Source: Rappaport israeli (lineage in GTDB: Bacteria; Pseudomonadota; Gammaproteobacteria; Cardiobacteriales; Cardiobacteriaceae). Taken from it: DNA of 45,426 nucleotides. Position numbers and translations under genes: made by a program. Below are positions 19,182 to 28,266 of this stretch, in pieces. Numbering within the stretch: position 1 is the stretch's first letter; the number at the start of each line of letters is the position of its first letter. Where the stretch lies: the NCBI RefSeq assembly GCF_001888055.1, contig NZ_LXHZ01000014.1, positions 1 to 45,426 on the forward strand, written 5' to 3'. The notes below the pieces were generated by a model. It searched no databases and was not told where the DNA came from. It saw only the letters and a program-made list of their open reading frames with translations.

Positions 19182-20259
19182 TCACCTCCGTGCGCACCCG
19201 CGCCATCAAGCTCGTAGTCAGCGTATAAACAATCGTCCCAGCCTCCAGCGCACGCGCCTCAATCGCATGCCCATCTCCCCACACCGTAACCGCCTCCCCC
19301 ACCTCAAATCGCGCCTCCCCCCAGCCAAACCAAACACATATCCATCGCCACCCGCCCCACAATCGCAAAACACCGCCCACCAATACGCACCTGCACCGCC
19401 CCACTGACAATCCCACGCGAAAACCCATCGCCATAGCCCAACGCAATCACCGCCACCCATCCAGCCGTTGGCGCAACAAACCCCAAACCATACCCTGCAC
19501 CCTCCCCAGCCTCCAGCGCATGTACCGCCAAAATCTGCGTCTGCAAATGCATCACCGCCTGCAACCCCAACTCCTGCGCACCCACCCCAGCAAAAGGTGA
19601 CATCCCATACAACGCCACCCTGCCCGCACCCATTCACAATCCACCGCCACCCCCCGCAACAGCGCCGCCGAATTAGCATAACAACGCGCCCATCCGCGAG
19701 GCAAAGTCAATCCCTCCATCACCGCCAACTGCTGATGCGTGGGAAGCAAATCCACCTCATCAGCACAAGCAAAATGCGTCGCCACCCCCAAACACACCAC
19801 AGCCGACAACCCAGCCAAACGCTCAGCCACCTGCGACACCTCCTGAGGCGCAAAACCCAAACGGTGCATCCCACTATCGACCTTCACCCACACCCGCAAC
19901 CGCTCCCCCAATCGAGCTCCCTGCGCCCAACGCTCCAGCCACACCAACTGAGGCAAATGATGCACCATCACAATGAAATCATAGCGCGCACATATCGCCA
20001 GCGCCTCAAAAGAAAACACCCCCTCCAGCAACACCACCGCCTGAGAAGCCCCCAACGCACGAAGCGCTAACGCTTCATCCACACTAGCAACCGCCAATTG
20101 CGCCACCTCAGACAATGCCGGCAACACCTCCGCCATCCCATGCCCATACGCATTTGCCTTCACCACCGCTATCAACTGCGCCCCTCCCGCATGCGCCTGC
20201 AACACCGCCACATTTTCACGCAACGCCTTTAAATCCAGCACTTTTACCAACGGACGCAT
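19171..20259 (-). CDS. alr: Alanine racemase (two frameshifts)
   Basis: PLP enzyme that interconverts L- and D-alanine for peptidoglycan. The N-terminal barrel has the PLP lysine in AVVKANAYGHG (about residues 31-41) and KVDSGMHRLGF. The second part has the catalytic-tyrosine segment ALYGMSPF and then GYGDGFSR and GRVAMDMCLV; the last part ends in ARALEAGTIVYTLTTSLMARV. The segments are in three frames. One base is missing in the CCC at 19618-19620 and one extra is present in the C6 run at 19317-19322; correcting both gives 362 aa, the usual length. The gene sits between dnaB and radA. Confidence 0.92.
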
Positions 20260-20262
20260 CAG

Positions 20263-21644
20263 CTACTCATCCCCACCCTGATAATAACGCTCATAATTCG
20301 CCCCTGATAAATTGCCAAATTTACTTCTTGCGCCATTAAACGATAAAAACACCTTCCCAATCGGGCCATTACGCTGCTTACCAATAATAATTTCAGCAAC
20401 ACCGCGATGTTCTGTTTTATCGTTATACACCTCATCACGATAAATAAACATAATTAAATCAGCATCCTGCTCAATTGCCCCTGATTCACGAATATCCGAC
20501 ATCACTGGGCGCTATCCCCCGCGACTCCACACTACGATTTAACTGCGACAACGCAATCACTGGCACATTTAATTCCTTTGCCAACAACTTCAACGACCGC
20601 GAAATCTCCGACATCTGCGTCGCGCGATTTTCCGTAGAATCTGGCAAACTCATCAACTGCAAATAATCCACCAAAATAACCCCCAGCTCCCCCTGCTGAC
20701 GATACAAACGCCGCGCCCGCGCCCGCAACTCCATAGGCGATAAATTCGAACCATCATCAATAAAAATAGGCGCCTTATTCAACGTCTTTGTTGCTTCAGT
20801 AAAACGCGCCCGCTGCACCCCTGTTTCCACCTTCCCTTTAGAGAGCAACCCCAAATCAATCCCACTTTGCGCCGCCAACATCCGCATCGCCAACATCCTA
20901 GCAGGCATTTCCAAAGAAAAAACCGCCGCTGGTTTTTGCAATCCCAGCGCAATATTTTCCACAATATTCATTGAAAAAGTTGTTTTCCCCATTGACGGAC
21001 GCGCTGCAACAATCACCAAATCTCCTGGTTGCAATCCAGCTGTCATTTCATCAAGCTTATCAAAACCCGTGGCAAATCCCGTAATGCCCGTTCCCAAACG
21101 CCCCACTTCCTGAATATAACGCACCGCCTCCGTAGTGGCATAACGCATCGGCTGAAAACCCTCGCGCTCATCATTGCGATACTTATTGGCAATACTAAAA
21201 ACCTTCTGCTCCGCACCATCTAACAGCGCCTTCACATCGCGCCCCTCAGGGAAAAAAGCACTATTTGCAATCTCCCCCGACGCCCCAATCAACTCCCGCA
21301 AAATCGCCTTTTGTCGCACAATATCTGCATATGCCGCCACATTCACAGAACTCGGCGTCTCTATGCCCAACTGGCGGATATAATCCCGCCCCCCCGCCCT
21401 CCTCCAAACGCTCCTCACTGCGCAAATAATCCACCAAAGTAACCACATCAAATGGCTTATCTTGAGAGGCCAAAGCCATCATTGCAGAAAAAATAATACG
21501 ATGATTTTGAAAGAAAAAATCGCTTGCCTGAACCTTGTCTGCCAACCGCTCCCACGCCAAATTATCCAAAAGCAACGCACCAATAACCGACTGCTCCGCC
21601 TCACGCGATTTTGGCGCTTCCTTTACTCGATTCATCTCATCCAT
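20263..21644 (-). CDS. dnaB: Replicative DNA helicase DnaB (three frameshifts)
   Basis: Hexameric 5'-3' helicase at the replication fork. The N-terminal domain ([16 protein letters not shown]), the RecA-like core with Walker [13 protein letters not shown], Walker [10 protein letters not shown], and [13 protein letters not shown], and the C-terminal [16 protein letters not shown] are all present but in different frames. A base too many in the C7 run at 21389-21395, and one base missing in each of the C5 (20516-20520) and GGG (20507-20509) runs, explain all breaks. Correction gives 460 aa, the normal length, with no gap in homology. An essential gene with three homopolymer indels is a strong sign of consensus errors. 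Confidence 0.93.
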
Positions 21645-21794
21645 CTGACCCCCTATCTAACAACCCAAAAATGCAGCTAAAATCACTCAACATAACACAA
21701 AACCCAACCTATCCAACACGCCACAACACGTAGAAATCAAAATATTGAATGCGCCCTCTTCTAACACAAAAGCACCGCCACCTTTTTATCTTTA
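21645..21794. other. Non-coding stretch between dnaB and the second MITE
   Basis: Together with the MITE and the rplI terminator this is part of a 386-base gap between dnaB and rplI. I see no gene-like reading frame in it. It should carry the promoter for the minus-strand dnaB-alr-radA-galU genes, but I could not pick a convincing -35/-10 pair. Confidence 0.5.
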
Positions 21795-21902
21795 TATAGT
21801 TGGAGAAGTGAAAAAGTAGTACAAGGCGGCGAGCCGCAGACAGTACAGATAGTACGGCAAGGCGAGCCAACGCCGTAATACTTTTTCAATTCTTCGACTA
21901 TA
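21795..21902. mobile_element. Correia-like MITE, copy 2 (108 bp)
   Basis: The same 108-bp element as at 16696-16803, in the same orientation, with a single base difference at the seventh position (T instead of C). Both inverted termini and the GCAGACAGTACA core are identical. It lies between genes, about 150 bases upstream of dnaB and just past the rplI terminator, where its ends could supply transcription signals as some Correia elements do. The near-identity of the copies suggests recent spread or gene conversion. Confidence 0.9.
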
Positions 21903-21942
21903 CAAAACAATCACCTCAAAACAGCCATAATAAAAACCCAAT

Positions 21943-21966
21943 AAAAAACCCGCCTAAGCGGGCTTT
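21943..21966 (-). terminator. Rho-independent terminator of rpsF-rpsR-rplI
   Basis: On the minus strand a GC-rich hairpin (AGCCCGC / GCGGGTT around TTAG) is followed by a T-run. It lies about 65 bases beyond the rplI stop and would end the ribosomal-protein transcript before the MITE and dnaB. Confidence 0.85.
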
Positions 21967-22030
21967 AAGCAAATACATGCTAAAAATCACAATGAACATA
22001 CCATTTTTAAGCTCATTGCCATTTTGTGGA

Positions 22031-22477
22031 TTATTCGCTCACAACTTTAACAATCACTTGGCATTGTGTATCGCCAAATAATTTCAAATCAATTGGGAAT
22101 TCACCCAATTCACGGATTGTGCCATGAGGCATCAAGACCTCGTGTTTCTCAAGTGTAAATCCTTGTTTTTGGGCTGCTTCAACAATATTTTGCGGGCCAA
22201 CAGAACCAAATAATTTACCTTCATCGCCTGATTTAGCTTCAACAGTTAACACTTGACCATCCAGAGCTTTAGCGCGATTTTGCGCATCCGCTAATTTTTC
22301 AGCCTGTTGTTTTTCAAGTTCTGCACGACGCGCTTCAAAAGCTTTCAAATTAGCCGCTGTAGCTTCAGTCGCTTTGCCAGAAGGAATTAAAAAGTTACGA
22401 CCATAGCCTGCTTTCACACTTACCTTATCGCCCAACTCTCCCAATCCAGCAATCTTTTCTAATAAAATTAATTCCAT
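22031..22477 (-). CDS. rplI: 50S ribosomal protein L9
   Basis: Large-subunit protein at the base of the L1 stalk. The 148-aa chain begins MELILLEKIAGLGELGDKVSVKAGYGRNFLIPSGKA, the L9 signature, then a long connecting helix rich in Ala, Glu and Lys (about residues 40-75) and the C-terminal domain (KLFGSVGPQNIVEA). It is the third gene of the conserved rpsF-rpsR-rplI unit, 12 bases after rpsR. Confidence 0.97.
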   Translation of the reverse strand: MELILLEKIAGLGELGDKVSVKAGYGRNFLIPSGKATEATAANLKAFEARRAELEKQQAEKLADAQNRAKALDGQVLTVEAKSGDEGKLFGSVGPQNIVEAAQKQGFTLEKHEVLMPHGTIRELGEFPIDLKLFGDTQCQVIVKVVSE

Positions 22478-22489
22478 AAATGCCTCCTA

Positions 22490-22702
22490 TTAATGACTAT
22501 CTGAGTAAGGCAATAATGCAAGAAAACGCGCGCGCTTAACCGCACTCGCCAATTGGCGCTGATAAAAAGCACTGGTTCCAGTAATGCGAGCTGGCACAAT
22601 CTTGCCAACTTCAGTAATATAATTTCTCAAGGTATTCAAATCTTTGTAATCAATTTCATTGATTCCTTCAGCAGTAAAACGGCAACCTCTACGACGTGGC
22701 AT
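22490..22702 (-). CDS. rpsR: 30S ribosomal protein S18
   Basis: Small-subunit protein that pairs with S6 on the platform. The 70-aa chain has the S18 core [35 protein letters not shown] and [11 protein letters not shown]. The N-terminus [13 protein letters not shown] includes one cysteine. It lies 10 bases after rpsF and is almost certainly co-transcribed and assembled with it. Confidence 0.97.
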   Translation of the reverse strand: MPRRRGCRFTAEGINEIDYKDLNTLRNYITEVGKIVPARITGTSAFYQRQLASAVKRARFLALLPYSDSH

Positions 22703-22712
22703 AATAAACTCC

Positions 22713-23042
22713 TTATTGTTTGTTGTTTTCTTGCATCATGGGTGAGGCTTCAGTAATCGCCTCATCACGACGAATCGTTAAATGACGCAATACCGCATCA
22801 TTAAAACGGAAGTTACTTTCTAAGTCTTCCAGCGTTGCCGCATCACATTCAATGTTCATTAATACATAATGCGCTTTAACCAATTTCTCAATTGGATATG
22901 CCAACACGCGACGTCCCCAATCTTCAAAGCGATGCACTTTACCGTTTGCCGCTTCAATTGTATTGCGATAACGCTCTACCATGGCATTGACTTGTTCACT
23001 TTGATCTGGGTGAACTAAAAATACAATTTCATAATGTCTCAT
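22713..23042 (-). CDS. rpsF: 30S ribosomal protein S6
   Basis: Small-subunit protein that binds S18 and 16S rRNA. The sequence starts [21 protein letters not shown] and contains [22 protein letters not shown], typical of S6; 109 aa. The start at 23042 is chosen because S6 always opens with this motif and TAAGGAG lies six bases before the ATG; the frame extends 25 codons further upstream without support. It is the first gene of the unit with rpsR and rplI. Confidence 0.96.
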   Translation of the reverse strand: MRHYEIVFLVHPDQSEQVNAMVERYRNTIEAANGKVHRFEDWGRRVLAYPIEKLVKAHYVLMNIECDAATLEDLESNFRFNDAVLRHLTIRRDEAITEASPMMQENNKQ

Positions 23043-23105
23043 TAAAGACTCCTTATGGATAAAAAAATAGCCCTCTACTGACGGCAAGGAGATGTTTGCA
23101 TTAGC
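23043..23105 (-). promoter_or_regulatory. rpsF leader, possible S6:S18 autoregulatory site
   Basis: The minus-strand leader between the upstream region and the rpsF start contains CTTGCCGTCAGTAGAGGGC followed by a T7 run. In many bacteria the rpsF leader binds the S6:S18 complex through a CCG trinucleotide in an asymmetric stem near a GGGC-like strand. The words match in kind, but I have not shown that the fold matches, so this is only a candidate. Confidence 0.3.
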
Positions 23106-23264
23106 TAAAGCAAACAAGGCGCGCGATTATAACCAAAGCCCAGAACTTAAGCAACAACCCCCTCAATAACGCCGAACAATTTAGCGCCACTATTCCATCA
23201 ATCGCTAATTCATGATAGCTTTTCGCCCTTACAAGTCTTGATTCAACCAATTTATTAGGAGCAA

Positions 23265-23794
23265 ATGATGAGTTTATTACACGTGAGCGCGGGCGATAAT
23301 TTACCCGAATCTTTTAATGTCGTTATTGAAATTGCCAGCGGTAGTGGTCCTGTTAAGTATGAAATTGATAAAGAAAGTGGCGCATTAGCTGTAGATCGTT
23401 TCATGGGCACAGCAATGAGCTATCCTGCAAATTATGGCTATATTCCCAACACTTTATGCGATGATGGCGACCCACTGGATGTATTGGTCTTAACGCCTTT
23501 CCCTCTCATTGCAGGTTGCGTTGTGCAATGTCGCGCCTTAGGGGTTTTGGAGATGAGCGATGAAAAAGGAGGCGATGCTAAATTGCTTGCTGTGCCGACT
23601 AAAAAATCTGCCCTGTCTATAATGAAATCAACGCGCTAGAAGATATTCCAGAGCTGACACGCCAACAAATTCAGCACTTTTTTGAGCAATACAAAGCGCT
23701 AGAATCAGGCAAATGGGTCAAAATAGAAGGCTGGAAAGATGCACAAGCTGCTAAAAAAGCCATTGAAGACAGCGTAAAACTATTTCAAAAGTGA
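23265..23794 (+). CDS. ppa: Inorganic pyrophosphatase (one frameshift)
   Basis: Hydrolyses pyrophosphate and drives biosynthetic reactions forward. The protein has [22 protein letters not shown], the metal-binding [26 protein letters not shown] (about residues 50-75), and after the break a C-terminal [21 protein letters not shown]. The frame is lost in the A6 run 23601-23606; with seven A it reads [16 protein letters not shown] and gives 176 aa, the normal size of a family I enzyme. ATG pair 23265/23268 follows AGGAGCAA. Its last codons overlap the GTG start of rnd. Confidence 0.92.
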
Positions 23795-24858
23795 GTAGAG
23801 TCGCTTATCAATTCGCTCAACCCAACGCGGTTTTTACACCGCGTTTTATTAGTTATGACAGCGAGTTTGTGCGTGAAAAAAATTACTACCCCAAACTTGC
23901 TTTACTACAACTCCACCAGCCAGAGCAAAATAATACCCATCTTTATGACCCTTTAAGTTCACAAAGCCTGCCTTGGTCAATCCTGCTTAATCATCCTGCG
24001 CCCATTGTTATGCATTCGGGGCGCCAAGATTTAGAACTCATCTATCTTTACACGGGCGCAGTCCCAAAAAGTTATCACGATACGCAAATTGGCTTTGCGC
24101 TCATTCAACCCAAGCAATATGCCAGCTATGCCGAGATTGTTGCGCACTACCTAGGCGTTCATTTAAGCAAAGCGCAAACCAGAAGCGATTGGCTTAAACG
24201 CCCATTAACTAATGCACAACTGCGTTATGCAGCTGAAGATGTTTACTATTTATCTCAACTTTACCCACTTCTATGCGCTGATTTGCAACGCCTAAAACGC
24301 CTTGACTGGTGGCAACAAGAATGTGAGCATTTATTGCAAACCACACAAACGCACAACCAATATCACTACCATTGGTATCATCTAGATTCCTCCCCAAAAC
24401 TACGGGGTATTGAAATAACGATTGCCAGTATTTTAGTACAAGCGCGAGAGCAAGTTGCGCAACAACGCGACTTACCCCGTCGCAAAATCGCATCAGATGG
24501 TTTTATTATTGACCTTGCCAAACAACGCCCTAACACGATTGAATCACTTGCAGAACTTCTTGCGCCCAAGCATCTGCTATGGACTGCAAACCAAATGCTT
24601 ATTGAAGGTTTTAGCCAACTGGATACTGTCTATCCCCCTATGCGCCCACAAGCTACAAAGCTCAGTCCTGCCCATAAGCAACGCTATCAGCAATTGCTAC
24701 AATTTCGCCAAGATTGCGCCATCGCGCTTAACATTGCGCCCGACTTATTAGCTTCTAATAGACAACTGCGCCAACTCTGCGCTCAACCTGAACAAGATAA
24801 TCCTGTAAAAAAAGGCTGGCGCGCCACACTTTTTGCAGAGCAACTGCGTCAACTGTAA
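23791..24858 (+). CDS. rnd: Ribonuclease D
   Basis: 3'-5' exoribonuclease that trims tRNA precursors. The 355-aa protein has the DEDD exonuclease domain: FISYDSEFV (Exo I), VMHSGRQDLELIYLY (Exo II), and the LRYAAEDVYYLSQLYPLL Exo III motif with the active-site tyrosine. HRDC-like helices follow in the C-terminal half (AREQVAQQRDLPRRKIASD). Length is slightly below E. coli RNase D. It starts at GTG 23791, overlapping the ppa stop as GTGA, so the two are translationally coupled. Confidence 0.9.
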   Translation: MSRVAYQFAQPNAVFTPRFISYDSEFVREKNYYPKLALLQLHQPEQNNTHLYDPLSSQSLPWSILLNHPAPIVMHSGRQDLELIYLYTGAVPKSYHDTQIGFALIQPKQYASYAEIVAHYLGVHLSKAQTRSDWLKRPLTNAQLRYAAEDVYYLSQLYPLLCADLQRLKRLDWWQQECEHLLQTTQTHNQYHYHWYHLDSSPKLRGIEITIASILVQAREQVAQQRDLPRRKIASDGFIIDLAKQRPNTIESLAELLAPKHLLWTANQMLIEGFSQLDTVYPPMRPQATKLSPAHKQRYQQLLQFRQDCAIALNIAPDLLASNRQLRQLCAQPEQDNPVKKGWRATLFAEQLRQL

Positions 24859-25024
24859 GACATCTCTTTGCCTCTTTAGGCAATGAGCCCTTAAGAAAAG
24901 TCCTATTTAAAAACATAAATTAAAAAATTGATTTTTAACAATAATTTATTTATGATAATTAAACTTCTTTTATTAAAGAGGTTTTCTTGAATAGGTTCAG
25001 ATAGTTAAAAAGAGGAGGACTGAG

Positions 25025-25318
25025 ATGTTAAAAGTTAGCTTGATTGCTCTATTTGGGTTAAGCAGCGCAATGGCTTTTGCTAAAGTAAATATTAATACGG
25101 CTACGCTCGATGAATTAATGATGCTCAAAGGAATTGGGGAAGTGAAAGCGCAAGCGATTATTGAATATCGTGAGGCCAATGGTGATTTTACAGCACTTGA
25201 AGAACTCACTAATGTCAGTGGAATTGGGTCTGCAATTTATGAGCGCTTACAAGCAGACTTGGCATTAACAGGTGAAACAGATTTTACAGATGTTAATCCA
25301 GATAATTTAAAAAAGTAG
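25025..25318 (+). CDS. ComEA-like helix-hairpin-helix DNA-binding protein
   Basis: A 97-aa exported protein. A signal peptide (about residues 1-19, ending AMAFA) is followed by a ComEA-type domain with VNINTATLDELMMLKGIGEVKAQAIIEYR and a second hairpin (LTNVSGIGSAIYERL), the tandem helix-hairpin-helix that binds double-stranded DNA in the periplasm during uptake. An acidic C-terminal tail follows. Start is preceded by AGAGGAGG. With the pil genes elsewhere in the window this suggests the organism could be naturally competent; that is inference. Confidence 0.85.
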   Translation: MLKVSLIALFGLSSAMAFAKVNINTATLDELMMLKGIGEVKAQAIIEYREANGDFTALEELTNVSGIGSAIYERLQADLALTGETDFTDVNPDNLKK

Positions 25319-25345
25319 AATTCTAAACTTTATTGGTGAAGACAG

Positions 25346-25383
25346 AACTGAGCTTAAGCATTTTTTTTAAGCTCAGTTTTTTT
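25346..25383 (+). terminator. Rho-independent terminator after the comEA-like gene
   Basis: Perfect 12-bp stem (AACTGAGCTTAA / TTAAGCTCAGTT) around a loop of about nine bases, followed by a T-run. It begins 27 bases after the stop codon. Confidence 0.88.
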
Positions 25384-25560
25384 ATAAATTATTATTTCAA
25401 TAACCAAAACATTATCCCAATATCTGTACCGTTTTTATAGACCACAAAATATCTATAAATATTTAACCGCAATAGACTTTAAATGATTTAACTAACTAAC
25501 AATCAGAAACAAAAATACTCTAAAATGAGGGATGTTTTTATAAGATTGAGGTGTAAGAAG

Positions 25561-26492
25561 ATGGATATTGCTGTAATTGGTTCTAATATGGTGGATTTAA
25601 TTTCTTATATTACCCGAATGCCTCTACAAGGAGAAACTTTAGAAGCAATAGATTTTAAAATGGGGTGTGGGGGCAAAGGCGCCAATCAAGCCATTGCTGC
25701 CGCGCGCTTGGGCTCTGAGGTTTTGATGTTAACGCGCGTGGGTAATGATATTTTTCTGATACGACAATTGCCAATTTTGAACAAAACGGCATCAATACGC
25801 GCTATGTATTAAAAACAGAGGCTTCTAGTGGCGTAGCGCCTATTTTTGTCAACACACAATCTCATAATTCTATTTTGATTGCAAAGGGAGCAAATAATTT
25901 TTTAAGCAGTGATGATATTCAAGCTGCAGCTGAAGATATTAAACAATGTCAGCTTATTGTATTGCAATTAGAGATTCCAATAGAAACGGTTTATGCAGCC
26001 ATTTATTTTGGGAAAGAGCATCAAATTCCTGTTCTGCTCAATCCAGCACCCGCCCAACCTGATTTAATATTAGATAAAGTTAAAAGTTGTGAGTTTATTG
26101 TGCCAAATGAAACAGAGCTTTCATTATTAACGGGAAAGCGTGTTGAAACAGAAGAAGAGATTAAAAATGCTGCCGCCATACTGCAAGATGCAGGAGTGAG
26201 AAATGTAATTGTTACATTAGGACAGCGTGGCGTGTTATGGCTTTCTCAAGATGGGCATGAACAATTTTTTGCACCCGTTAAGGTTCATGCAAAAGACACC
26301 ACTGGCGCTGGTGATGCCTTTATTGGTTGTTTTGCAAATGTCTATGTAAAATCTAAAGGGGATATAGAGCAGGCAATCATGGTTGCAACACATTATGCCG
26401 CTGACTCTGTAACGCGTTTAGGAACACAAACCTCTTATCTAGAAAAAGAAGTTTTTTTAAAGCAATACCCTCAGTTTTTAGGAAAAATCTAG
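25561..26492 (+). CDS. rbsK: Ribokinase (PfkB family; one frameshift)
   Basis: Phosphorylates D-ribose to ribose-5-phosphate. It has the N-terminal PfkB signature MGCGGKGANQAIAAARLGSEV (about residues 38-58), the middle LLNPAPAQP, IVPNETELSLLTGKRV, and the ATP/active-site motif AKDTTGAGDAFIGCF near the C-terminus. The frame breaks at the T5 run 25751-25755; one added T yields FSDTTIANFEQNGINTRYVL and 310 aa. The start is set at MDIAVIGSN (25561), as in ribokinases; a 12-codon upstream extension is unlikely. It is more AT-rich than its left-hand neighbours and stands alone, with no transport genes nearby. Its end is only 32 bases from the end of the convergent csy4. Confidence 0.88.
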
Positions 26493-26524
26493 CGCCTTAA
26501 CAGAGTTAAAAATAAGAATATAAC

Positions 26525-27139
26525 CTACCAATGTGGGAGCGCTACATTACTGCTCATATTATTTAACCCATAACTATTAAATGTCGCGTTTTTATCGCTA
26601 AAACCATCTAAGGGAATCTTTTCTTGCCAGATAGACAGTTGATACGGATGTTCATTGGTCTGACTGGTTAGGGTTATATAAGGATAGAACTGATTAGGTT
26701 TTTTATACTCTAAGCAATGTTGCCGTGCTTCCTGTAAGCTAATTCCCCTAAACTCAGCAAATTCTCGTACTTGTTTTTCAAAATTAACAGGACGGTAGCG
26801 CTTGACAATAACCTGTGCGGTGGCTTTATTCCCCACAGGTTTTATGGTGGTTAGGTGAATGTAATCAATCAGCCATGCCAGCCGCAGGGGCAATGCCAGT
26901 TTGTCCAAGTCATCTTCGCTTTGGGCAAAAATTCGCACTTTATCGCCAAGGCTTGCAAAGGTTTTACCGTTTTTTTGTTCATAGCGGTAATTGGGGAAGC
27001 TGATACCAATGGTGTTGATACCGTGCTTGTTTTTGATGTTTGCCAAGGCGATATGCAGCTGGGTCATCACCTTACTCCATAAGAAGTAAGGCGAAATGTC
27101 AGCGTTGGCAATCAAAGTGATTTCTTGATAAACCGTCAT
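26525..27139 (-). CDS. cas6f: Type I-F CRISPR endoribonuclease Cas6f (Csy4)
   Basis: Cuts CRISPR precursor RNA within the repeat hairpin and stays bound to the 3' handle in the Csy complex. The 204-aa protein has His29 in VMTQLHIALANI, at the position of the catalytic histidine of Pseudomonas Csy4, and a C-terminal FNSYGLNN segment typical of the family. It is the last gene of the operon, three bases after csy3. In most I-F loci a CRISPR array follows it directly, but here the ribokinase gene ends 32 bases away and no repeats are visible. Confidence 0.92.
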   Translation of the reverse strand: MTVYQEITLIANADISPYFLWSKVMTQLHIALANIKNKHGINTIGISFPNYRYEQKNGKTFASLGDKVRIFAQSEDDLDKLALPLRLAWLIDYIHLTTIKPVGNKATAQVIVKRYRPVNFEKQVREFAEFRGISLQEARQHCLEYKKPNQFYPYITLTSQTNEHPYQLSIWQEKIPLDGFSDKNATFNSYGLNNMSSNVALPHW

Positions 27140-27142
27140 CGC

Positions 27143-28161
27143 TTACTCCTTGCCACTGGCACCAAACACACCACCACGAATCAGCACCGCCATAATATAA
27201 TGCTGTGCATCCACGTCAGGTTTATCGCCTTTTAATACCCAGTTATCAAACAAAGTATAAAAATCTTGCTTTTGTTTGGGCTGGCGAAATGCGGTGCCAA
27301 GCGTGGTTACCGCACCATAGGGTTCGACAGCAATGGGAAATTCGGCATTGGGATACCAGTTGTCAATGGTGCGAATGGCGTTGCTGATTTTTTGTGAGTG
27401 CATTCCTGCGTGGTTTTTGGCGACATCGCCGACACGGTATAAAACCTTGCTTTTATTGCTTTTATTATCATCTTTGCTTATACCCAATATCAGCTCTTGA
27501 GACGGATAGACCTCTTGACCATAGCCAATTTGGGCGTGAGCTTCCACCGATAAAATCACAAATTTTTCACCATTTAACCCTTGCTCAATCCATTGCGACA
27601 GTTGGGTTAATTCGCTGTTGTTATGATTAAATGTATTTAAATCAAATTCTTTGGCGTTAAAGGTTAGGGTTTGGTTGTCAAAATGCACGCTGACGGTGAT
27701 TTTTTCTGCCCCAACACGGTTACGCCACAAAAAGCGGGCATTGGCAATGTTGGTGGCATAGCGTTTGGCAAGCTCACCCAGCCCTTGATTTTGCTTATAA
27801 TCATCAACAACCGCCATTAGGCTTGCCCATAATCTTGGTCATTACAAACGTTGGGCTTGCCTGTAAAGGGCAACACCTTGCAGGTGAATTTGACAATCAG
27901 CGTGTCATTGCTTTCATCAAGACTGCTGGCGTCCACGGTTTGTGGGTTGGGGCTTTCTATTTTGGCATCTAATTTGGCAGGGTCATTGGCAACGGTGTTT
28001 TTTTGCCGATTGCTGATTGTGCCACGCACCGATTTTTCTTTTACGCCAACAATGCTTGGGGGATTGCTTGGGTTTTGGCTGTCTTTTTGCCACAAAAACG
28101 CATCAGAAATATCCAAAACACGTTCAAAAGCCAACACCGAAGCGGTTTTTAAATTTGCCAT
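27143..28161 (-). CDS. csy3: Type I-F Cascade backbone protein Cas7f (Csy3), one frameshift
   Basis: Six copies form the crRNA-binding backbone of the I-F surveillance complex. The N-terminal frame (28161-27817) has ASVLAFERVLD and EKSVRGTISNR, and ends at CNDQDYGQA. The C-terminal frame (from 27817) continues with GELAKRYATNIANARFLWRNRVGAE, PSQELIL, HSQKISNAIRTIDNWYP, EPYGAVTTLG and FYTLFDNWVL. From memory of Pseudomonas Csy3, one residue and one base are missing at the junction; adding a base gives 339 aa against 342. The two frames meet as TAATG, so reinitiation is possible, but a consensus error is the simpler reading. Confidence 0.9.
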
Positions 28162-28266
28162 AATCGTTCTCCTATATAATGGCGTGAGGTTAAGATATAA
28201 AACTAAAATAAACTAAAAAATAACTTGGCTAAAATTGCCTATCAACAATTATCAATTCAATAATCA

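Noticed and set aside
18884-19217. Long reading frames rich in Arg, Trp or His/Pro overlapping radA
   Set aside because: Overlap a clearly conserved RadA; odd composition and no start signals.
26493-26524. CRISPR repeats expected downstream of csy4
   Set aside because: The stretch is only 32 bases and has no repeated unit; no CRISPR array is called.
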